Positions 5,658 through 10,766 of a DNA stretch of 10,766 nt are shown in pieces. Below the pieces are notes generated by a model. It saw nothing but the letters and a program-made list of their open reading frames with translations. It ran no database searches and had not been told where the DNA came from. Source of the stretch: Candidatus Symbiothrix sp. (GTDB lineage Bacteria > Bacteroidota > Bacteroidia > Bacteroidales > Azobacteroidaceae); the NCBI GenBank assembly GCA_031270925.1, contig JAISWY010000316.1, positions 1 through 10,766 of the forward strand. Reading direction: 5' to 3'. A program made the position numbers and the translations under genes. Each line of letters starts with the position of its first letter. The stretch's first letter is position 1.

Positions 5658-6813
5658 ATGGATGATGAAAATTCCAACAATCGCTTTCCTGCTTTTCTAC
5701 ATTCCGCTATCTCTGTTTGCACAGCGAAAACCGGAAATCAGCGGTTACGTGAGCGACATGCCTTCCGTGATTCGGCAAACCGCGCCGCAACCGACCTGGT
5801 ATTGGGAAAATTTGATGCATAACCGTTTGAATTGGGATTGGCAATTTGCCGAATGTTTTTCGTTCGATGCGAGTATGCGTAACCGTTTGATAATCGCCGA
5901 CGAAATGCTAATAAATGTCGATGCAATGGATTTCGATAAAGGCCGCGTCGATTTAACATGGAATTATTTCGATGCAAAGAACGTGATTTTGAATACAACT
6001 TTCGACCGTTTCAACTTTACATTCGAAAAAGACAAATGGAAACTTCAACTCGGCCGCCAGCGAATCAATTGGGGACAAACCTTTGTGTGGAATCCCAACG
6101 ATATTTTCAATACTTACTCGTTTTTCGATTTCGATTATCCCGAACGTCCGGGTTGCGATGCTTTTCGCACCACCTATTTCCACAACGAAACCGCTTCGAC
6201 CGAATTGGCGGCGTCCATTAATCACAGCGGCAAGACAACGGCCGCATTGATGCATCATTGGAATTGGAAAGATATTGATTTTCAGGCGATTGGAGGAATA
6301 TTTGAAGAATCCGACATCGTTCTCGGCGGTGCATGGACCGGCGATTTCAACGGATTAAATTTTCGCGGCGAATTTTCGATTTTCCAACCGGTCAAACATT
6401 TTTCGGATACGACAGCGACCGTCGCCGCTTCCGTCGGCATCGATTACATATTCAATAACTCTTTGATGTTGCAGGCCGAGGTTTTGTACAACAATAATGT
6501 TGAAAATTCCACTACCGGCGGCGGATTGATGAGTATGTATTCTGCGCCGATGTCGGCCAAAATGCTTTCGATTTGTGATTGGAATGTTTTTACACAAGCC
6601 TCTTATCCCATTACATCGCGTTTAAACAGCTCTGTATCAAGTATGTATTTCGTCGGATTGGATGCGCTTTATGTCGGTCTTTCCTTCGATTATTCCTTGT
6701 TTGAAAATGTGGATTTGTCGCTTGTTTCGCAATATTTTACGACTGTCAATTCATCCGCAACAGGAAGTATGAGCGCTTGTTTGGGTTTTGTCCGGTTGAA
6801 ATGGTCGTTTTAA
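5644..6813 (+). CDS. Outer-membrane beta-barrel protein of the exporter operon
   Basis: About 389 residues. A signal peptide (hydrophobic IPTIAFLLFYIPLSLF, cleavage after Ala26) is followed by alternating aromatic/polar strands, and the protein ends in Phe (VRLKWSF), the usual C-terminal signal for barrel assembly. The stretch LGRQRINWGQTFVWNPNDIFNTYSFFDF resembles the DUF1302-type barrels that in proteobacteria accompany RND (MMPL) pumps together with a LolA-like protein. By analogy it is the outer-membrane end of the system, accepting or releasing what the LolA-like carrier brings; this is inference. The start is uncertain: ATG 5644 overlaps the ATPase gene by 14 bp, whereas ATGs at 5662 and 5665 begin 4-7 nt after its stop and still leave a signal peptide. 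No terminator is seen after the stop. Confidence 0.82.
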   Translation: MNTNKWMMKIPTIAFLLFYIPLSLFAQRKPEISGYVSDMPSVIRQTAPQPTWYWENLMHNRLNWDWQFAECFSFDASMRNRLIIADEMLINVDAMDFDKGRVDLTWNYFDAKNVILNTTFDRFNFTFEKDKWKLQLGRQRINWGQTFVWNPNDIFNTYSFFDFDYPERPGCDAFRTTYFHNETASTELAASINHSGKTTAALMHHWNWKDIDFQAIGGIFEESDIVLGGAWTGDFNGLNFRGEFSIFQPVKHFSDTTATVAASVGIDYIFNNSLMLQAEVLYNNNVENSTTGGGLMSMYSAPMSAKMLSICDWNVFTQASYPITSRLNSSVSSMYFVGLDALYVGLSFDYSLFENVDLSLVSQYFTTVNSSATGSMSACLGFVRLKWSF

Positions 6814-6830
6814 TCCGTTTACGAATGATT

Positions 6831-6852
6831 TGTGCGCCCGAAGGGACTCGAA
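6831..6852 (-). other. tRNA 3'-end fragment, candidate attL core
   Basis: Read on the minus strand this is TTCGAGT (T-loop), CCCTT (3' strand of the T-stem), CGGGCGC (3' strand of the acceptor), A (discriminator), then CA. That is the exact layout of a tRNA 3' end. The upstream side does not continue as a tRNA: the partner AAGGG of the T-stem is replaced by CTAAC. A 3' tRNA fragment next to an integrase gene is the classic trace of integration into a tRNA gene. The host tRNA would have read leftward, its reconstituted copy lying at the far end of the element. The acceptor resembles that of some tRNA-Arg genes (GCGCCCG...CGGGCGC), but the isotype is not determined. Confidence 0.75.
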
Positions 6853-6875
6853 GTTAGAGTTTCATTTATAGCCAA

Positions 6876-6902
6876 TTATATTCAGCATCTTTATATTCAG
6901 CA
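6876..6902. repeat. Tandem 12-bp direct repeats beside the att site
   Basis: TTATATTCAGCA occurs at 6876-6887 and again at 6891-6902, separated by TCT (period 15 bp). They lie about 25-50 bp inside the element from the tRNA fragment, where tyrosine integrases with an N-terminal arm-binding domain have arm-type or excisionase sites. The palindrome CAAATT-AAT-AATTTG follows at 6901-6915, and TTGGATAA occurs at 6918-6925 and 6948-6955. Function is inferred from position only. Confidence 0.5.
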
Positions 6903-6956
6903 AATTAATAATTTGATTTGGATAAGACAAAAACCATTTAGATTTAATTGGATAAC

Positions 6957-8264
6957 CTACTTTTGGGTTCTTTTTTGGGTTTTCATTTTTTTGTTCCCAT
7001 TATTAAACTTTTTCATTTCCTTTTCCTTTAAGGAATCTACAATTTCTATATAAGGTTTCATTGAAGCATAACTTTTGTGTCCCGTCCATTTCATAATTAC
7101 GGCTATTGGAATACCTAAAGTAATGGCCATAACAATGAAGGTACGCCTTCCACAATGAGTTGTTAATACGGCATATTTTGGGTGTATTTCTTCGTATCGT
7201 TTATTATTCCTAAAATGAACTACTTTGGTAGGGGCGGTAAGTCCTGCTAATTCCCCAAGTTCTTTTAGGTATTCATTCATTTTTTGATTGGAAATAACCG
7301 GCAAGGCCTTTTTAATTGGCAAAGATTCGTATTTCTTTAGCAACTTCGTAGAATAATCGTTAAGTTCGATATACAAAGGGGCAACCGTCTTTTGAGTAAT
7401 GACGCTAATACGTTCCTTTTGCACATCGGTCTTCGACAAGTTAAAAGTATCTGAATAGCGAAGCCCGGTAAAACTACAAAAACAAAGAACGTCCCTTACA
7501 CGGTCTAAGTATTGTTTTTCTTTCGGAACCTTAAAATTATATAGTATCATTAATTCTTCCCATGAAAGGTATATAACGGTTTTATGACTGCCGTCCGCAC
7601 CTTTTAACTTCGGCTTAAATTTTTCATGTTGGTTGCCGGTATAATATCCTTCATCAAAAGCCCAATGTAGAAAATTTCGCAAATAGGATATTAATTTATG
7701 TATTGTTGTATTACATAATTCTTTATCAAACAATTCATTCAAAAAACCTACCAAGGTTTCCTTTGTGACATCTTCAAAGGTTAGGTTTGGTTCATATTCA
7801 AACAAATGATTCTTTACGGTTATATGGCGGTTCTTATGAGATTTACTCCAAGAATTTAAAAGGCTTTGTTCATTTACAAACTTATCATATACAGTAAATA
7901 CATTTCCTTCTTCACTACGCTTTTTATCTATTGGCTTTTTGCTTTCCTTGCCCAAATACTTACCAAACTCTTGTTTTAATTCTTCGGGATTAGGCTGGCG
8001 TTTTTCCCATAACTCAAACCGGGTAAATATGGATTCTATTTGTTCCTGACAAAGTAAAATAGCCTTGTTTATTTCATTACCGGATTGTTTGTATTTGTTC
8101 TTAAATCCGGGCCGGGCGCGCATAGTCGCATTGTCCCATTTTTCAGGTTCTATGCTGTACCCTATCCGTAAATCCACACGACAACCGCCGTATGTTACCC
8201 GCGCCCGGATTGGTTTACAATCCGATTTTTGCGGGAACAAATCAAATTTTACCGTGTGTTTCAT
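6957..8264 (-). CDS. Tyrosine recombinase / integrase
   Basis: A 435-residue phage/ICE-type integrase. Order of parts: N-terminal arm-binding domain (about 1-90, with YGGCRVDLRIGYSIEPEKW), SAM-like core-binding domain (about 120-220), catalytic domain (about 230-410). All catalytic residues are visible: Arg269 (TGLRYSD), Lys292 (TQKT), His370 and Arg373 (THCGRR), His396 (WTGH), Tyr405 (MKPYIEI). It should therefore be active. The start MKHTVKFDLF at 8264 is preferred over a start 8 codons earlier because family members begin close to this motif. The gene overlaps the preceding small gene by 23 bp. Its 3' end lies about 100 bp from the tRNA fragment at 6831-6852, the usual place for an element's integrase. 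It presumably catalyses insertion into and excision from that tRNA gene. Confidence 0.95.
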   Translation of the reverse strand: MKHTVKFDLFPQKSDCKPIRARVTYGGCRVDLRIGYSIEPEKWDNATMRARPGFKNKYKQSGNEINKAILLCQEQIESIFTRFELWEKRQPNPEELKQEFGKYLGKESKKPIDKKRSEEGNVFTVYDKFVNEQSLLNSWSKSHKNRHITVKNHLFEYEPNLTFEDVTKETLVGFLNELFDKELCNTTIHKLISYLRNFLHWAFDEGYYTGNQHEKFKPKLKGADGSHKTVIYLSWEELMILYNFKVPKEKQYLDRVRDVLCFCSFTGLRYSDTFNLSKTDVQKERISVITQKTVAPLYIELNDYSTKLLKKYESLPIKKALPVISNQKMNEYLKELGELAGLTAPTKVVHFRNNKRYEEIHPKYAVLTTHCGRRTFIVMAITLGIPIAVIMKWTGHKSYASMKPYIEIVDSLKEKEMKKFNNGNKKMKTQKRTQK

Positions 8265-8562
8265 TTTTAAACATTTTACCAAGGCCAAGCATTAACCAAT
8301 CGGCAGAAACGGAGTATTTGACACATATATAGTGTATTGCATCCATTTCAATATTTACATACCGCGAGGGTTTAGAATTTGGATTAGGTGTAACGCCGTA
8401 TGTCAGGCGCATTTCCCTGTATCGTGGCGGGTGCAAGTTAATTTCTTTGCAAAACGCTTCTAATGAATTTACGCGCCTCGTAGTAACAAGCGTATCAACA
8501 GCTATAAAGAATCGCCGGTTTATTCCGTCCATTACAGGGGTTACACGTTTTGCCGTTCTCAT
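8242..8562 (-). CDS. Small HTH-like (CI-repressor-type) protein
   Basis: A 106-residue protein. The C-terminal half ends in IHYICVKYSVSADWLMLGLGKMF (about 77-98). This matches the closing motif of the helix-turn-helix domain in Bacteroidetes phage repressors ('..ISAEWLLTGEGEMF' type), and the same motif appears in the S24 repressor at the right edge of this window. The upstream part (RRFFIAVDTLVTTRRVNSLEAFCKEINLHPPRYREMR) fits the preceding helices of such a fold. It has no peptidase domain. It may bind DNA near the integrase gene and act as an integration or excision regulator; that is inference. The start at 8562 overlaps the TGA of the 56-codon ORF (ATGA), and its end overlaps the integrase, so all three are probably translated from one message. 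A start at codon 11 is possible. Confidence 0.7.
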   Translation of the reverse strand: MRTAKRVTPVMDGINRRFFIAVDTLVTTRRVNSLEAFCKEINLHPPRYREMRLTYGVTPNPNSKPSRYVNIEMDAIHYICVKYSVSADWLMLGLGKMFKNETHGKI

Positions 8563-8729
8563 TTTCCTAATTCTTTTTGCATTTCGTCAAAGGCTGCCTT
8601 TGAAACCAAAGCCGTATCACGCCCGTCAAAAAACGCAACTTCCAAAGCATCAAAAACCGTTTCAGGCATGAAAGCGTAATACCTTCGACTATCGTAGTAT
8701 TCTGATACTTTTATTTCGATTGTTTCCAT
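8559..8729 (-). CDS. Small protein of unknown function, 56 residues
   Basis: The ORF begins METIEIKVSEYYDSRRYYAF and ends AAFDEMQKELGK. It is acidic, probably alpha/beta, with no membrane segment or signal peptide. I do not recognise a family. Its start lies inside the last 41 bp of the TPR-protein gene in another frame, and its TGA overlaps the ATG of the next gene in the compact ATGA arrangement, which favours a real, co-translated gene. Without it, the stretch 8563-8688 would be the only sizeable hole in a tightly packed minus-strand cluster. The ribosome binding site is weak (A-rich upstream only). It could be a small regulator or an excision factor, but nothing in the sequence proves that. 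Confidence 0.6.
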   Translation of the reverse strand: METIEIKVSEYYDSRRYYAFMPETVFDALEVAFFDGRDTALVSKAAFDEMQKELGK

Positions 8730-10158
8730 TTTTATAAAGTTTATCTAATCTTTCTTTCCATTTTGATATTATTATGTATGGATTATATAATTCAAATGCA
8801 CCACCATAATAAGATATTTTCTTGTCATTGTTTATTCGTTCATTTGCAAAGTCTAATTTTCTATATTTGGTTGCTAATTGAATTACATATCCTTTTTGGC
8901 GATTTCTTAATTCAGAAAAATGATTTATGGCATATTTCAATATCCTGATTTCATCAAACTTTAATTTTGCTTTTGAATAAATCTTAATAAGCTTGTCATA
9001 AGGATTTGGCATAAAATATTGTTCTGCAACAATTTGCTCGTAAATGACAGCCGCTTTGTCTAATAAACCAATTGTTTCGTATCTTTCGGCATCGGTTATC
9101 AATGATTTAAACAAGTTTTGTATCCGCCATATTTCCGGCTTATGCTTTTCGTCGCTTACTAATCTTTTATGTTTCCATAAATATTCATTTGTGGGTTCAT
9201 TATCGGGCAAATCAGCATAAAAATTAAATTCCGGAAGCAATTTTATTGTGTTTTCAAATTGAACCCCTAACGGGACGCCATTGACAATGTATGGAGTTGA
9301 ATATGTAGGAAGTGATATTTCTTCATATAAAACTCTATTTTCTATTTTTTCTAATCTGTTTTTATATTTATTCACTTCGTATGGATTATAAACACAAAAT
9401 TGTCGTCCTTCAATAAATAGTGTCCTATTTTCATTGTGCGCTTTAATTATTTGGTCTTCTAATCCTTTGTTTTCTTCACGGGACAGGCAATTTTGTAATC
9501 TTCTTTCATTTTCCTTTTCGCACATCTTTATTGTTAATCGGCATATTCGTTTTTCATTTTCGTAATCTTTATTTCTACGATATAAAACAAGAAGCCTGTC
9601 ATAAGACATCATCGCCGGATAACCCAACTTTACATTTTCTTCATAACATCGTATCGCTTCGTCAATTTTGCCTTCTTTTTCAAGGTCTTTTCCTTTGAAA
9701 TTTAATTCAACGGTTTTATGTAATTTTCGTTCACTTTCTGCCCATTCATTGTGTTTTTCTTCTATATGTTTAAAATCTGATTTTAACAACACAAAGTAAT
9801 GATACCCGGCAACTTCATTATCAATAATTGCCGTACATGCTCTCGAAACAATTTCATCGTGTATTAAATTACCATTCGGACTTATGTGAGAAAGACCACC
9901 TCTATACTTATCGTAAAAATCTTTTACCGGTAACTTTATTTCATCATCATTCGGCTCTCGTTGGCATGAATTAGGATTTAATTTATTTTCTTCTGTTTTT
10001 TGACACCTTTCTATCATTTCTTCCTCTGTCATATTGATAGTAAAGGTTATATCGCCGACATTCGTATTTATCGAATAATCAAATTTCTTCGTTTCTCTGA
10101 AATTTTCTTTCAGCCTTTTATTGTCATTTTTCCCAAATAAGTTTCCGAATATTCCCAT
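8689..10158 (-). CDS. TPR-containing protein with internal duplication, cargo gene
   Basis: A 489-residue soluble protein of unknown function. The start MGIFGNLFGK at 10158 is preferred to an upstream in-frame one because AGGAAT lies 5-10 nt before it and it avoids overlapping the repressor gene. It has no signal peptide or membrane helix. Residues 155-212 and 356-413 are tetratricopeptide-like and align at a constant offset of 201 (EGKIDEAIRCYEENV with IGLLDKAAVIYEQIV). Each is followed about 100 residues on by a matching motif (FCVYNPY at 254-260, FELYNPY at 455-461) and a K..RL.KL helix. The protein is therefore a tandem duplication of one module after a separate N-terminal region of about 150 residues. 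The gene is AT-rich and lies between repressor and integrase, a usual place for cargo. TPRs imply protein binding. A defence or host-interaction role is possible but unproven. Confidence 0.8.
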   Translation of the reverse strand: MGIFGNLFGKNDNKRLKENFRETKKFDYSINTNVGDITFTINMTEEEMIERCQKTEENKLNPNSCQREPNDDEIKLPVKDFYDKYRGGLSHISPNGNLIHDEIVSRACTAIIDNEVAGYHYFVLLKSDFKHIEEKHNEWAESERKLHKTVELNFKGKDLEKEGKIDEAIRCYEENVKLGYPAMMSYDRLLVLYRRNKDYENEKRICRLTIKMCEKENERRLQNCLSREENKGLEDQIIKAHNENRTLFIEGRQFCVYNPYEVNKYKNRLEKIENRVLYEEISLPTYSTPYIVNGVPLGVQFENTIKLLPEFNFYADLPDNEPTNEYLWKHKRLVSDEKHKPEIWRIQNLFKSLITDAERYETIGLLDKAAVIYEQIVAEQYFMPNPYDKLIKIYSKAKLKFDEIRILKYAINHFSELRNRQKGYVIQLATKYRKLDFANERINNDKKISYYGGAFELYNPYIIISKWKERLDKLYKNGNNRNKSIRILR

Positions 10159-10165
10159 AATATTC

Positions 10166-10766
10166 CTATTTTTGTTGATTGCTAAATACGATTGTTCCGC
10201 CACCTTTTTTTACTACATATCCAAGCACTTCAAAGATTTTATTTACCAATGATAACGGTATATTGAACGGTTGATGTATCAAAGTGCCGTCGTCGTACTT
10301 TTCTTCGTTCGTGCTGTACGCCCGGATATATTCGGGGTCATTACATAATTGAATTTTTTTTGTTGCCCTGTATTCGCTTGTTTCAATTACATAATCTTTA
10401 CCCGGAATGATTAACCGGCGGTCTTGTACCTCTTTCAAAGCGAGGATGCAGCCCGGCGGGTATTCCGTCATGCTATCGCCGTAATGCCGCAGTGCCGCCG
10501 TTGCATTTTTGAACCAGTCGCCGGGGTCTATCCATTCGGCGGGCGGGCTGTTTGATTCCATATTCGCCGAATGTCCCGGAAGGTTGCCGCCAATTGTAGA
10601 AACATCGTCGTAGAATGGAATAAGTTTTTTGCCGGAAGGCGCGTTGTCAGGGGCGTAAAATTGAACTTCGCCGGAAGTGCTTTTCAGCATTTCCCCTTCG
10701 CCGGTCAAGAGCCATACTTTATTTAAATTTGGAAAAGCGATTAGAATACATTCTAATTTTTCAGCG
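10166..10766 (-). CDS. XRE/CI-like repressor with S24 peptidase domain (5' end off window)
   Basis: The frame stays open to the window edge, so the N-terminus is missing; 199 residues are visible. The fragment opens with LECILIAFPNLNKVWLLTGEGEML, the typical end of a phage-repressor helix-turn-helix domain. A linker and a LexA/CI-like S24 domain follow: the catalytic serine is in YGDSM (visible residue 98) and the general-base lysine in YRATKKI (about 136). Members repress lytic or transfer genes and inactivate themselves by RecA-stimulated cleavage after DNA damage. The DNA-binding part and any cleavage-site dipeptide cannot be fully checked here. The stop is 7 nt from the start of the TPR gene, so the two may share a transcript. 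It marks the element as a prophage or prophage-like integrative element with SOS-linked control. Confidence 0.85.
   Translation of the reverse strand, partial: AEKLECILIAFPNLNKVWLLTGEGEMLKSTSGEVQFYAPDNAPSGKKLIPFYDDVSTIGGNLPGHSANMESNSPPAEWIDPGDWFKNATAALRHYGDSMTEYPPGCILALKEVQDRRLIIPGKDYVIETSEYRATKKIQLCNDPEYIRAYSTNEEKYDDGTLIHQPFNIPLSLVNKIFEVLGYVVKKGGGTIVFSNQQK

Noticed and set aside
6814..6956. Terminator for the exporter operon or the integrase gene
   Set aside because: No GC-rich stem with a T-run is present; the only perfect palindrome (6901-6915) is AT-rich and too weak to call.
6832..7053. Plus-strand ORF beginning MRPKGLEV
   Set aside because: Its start lies over the tRNA 3'-end fragment (the RPKGLE peptide is a known artefact of antisense tRNA ends) and its end over the integrase 3' end; it has no conserved features.
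10159..10203. Upstream in-frame start for the TPR protein
   Set aside because: It would overlap the repressor gene and lacks a ribosome binding site, whereas the ATG at 10158 has AGGAAT just before it and the typical MGIFGNLFGK start.

Overview
The window looks like a piece of a Bacteroidales (phylum Bacteroidota) chromosome. The evidence is a promoter of the Bacteroidetes type (TTTG and TAnnTTTG boxes 20 nt apart) ahead of the first gene, weak or absent Shine-Dalgarno sequences, a tyrosine integrase of the type common on Bacteroidetes mobile elements, and short GTA-loop palindromes. The genus cannot be fixed from the sequence alone.

Positions 1-701 hold no convincing gene. They contain several palindromes, a 53/54-bp tandem repeat, and the promoter and operator of a rightward operon. 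Positions 702-6813 are that operon: a TetR-type regulator, a periplasmic LolA-like carrier, a small four-helix-bundle (S23/IVP-like) protein, two FtsX/LolC-E-like permeases, their LolD/MacB-like ATPase and an outer-membrane beta-barrel protein. Together these supply an inner-membrane ABC machine, a periplasmic lipid-binding carrier and an outer-membrane barrel. The inferred role is trans-envelope movement of a lipid, lipoprotein or other hydrophobic compound, probably repressed by TetR until an effector binds. The substrate is unknown.

Three of the operon's gene junctions (2045-2080, 2433-2496, 4899-4970) are built of 7-bp words, mainly TAAACTC/GAGTTTA and TAATATC/GATATTA. The middle array is inverted relative to the outer two. 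The four-helix-bundle gene sits between the first two arrays and looks like an insertion into an otherwise ordinary exporter operon.

At 6831-6852, just after the operon, lies what reads on the minus strand as the 3' end of a tRNA gene (T-loop, T-stem 3' strand, acceptor 3' strand, discriminator), cut off at the T-stem. From there to the window end every gene is on the minus strand and the DNA is mostly more AT-rich: a tyrosine integrase, a small HTH-like protein, a 56-codon ORF, a TPR protein with a 201-residue internal duplication, and the C-terminal part of an S24 (CI/LexA-like) repressor that runs off the edge. I read this as the left end of an integrative element or prophage inserted in a tRNA gene, with 6831-6852 as the displaced tRNA 3' end. 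The intact tRNA and the rest of the element should lie to the right of this window.
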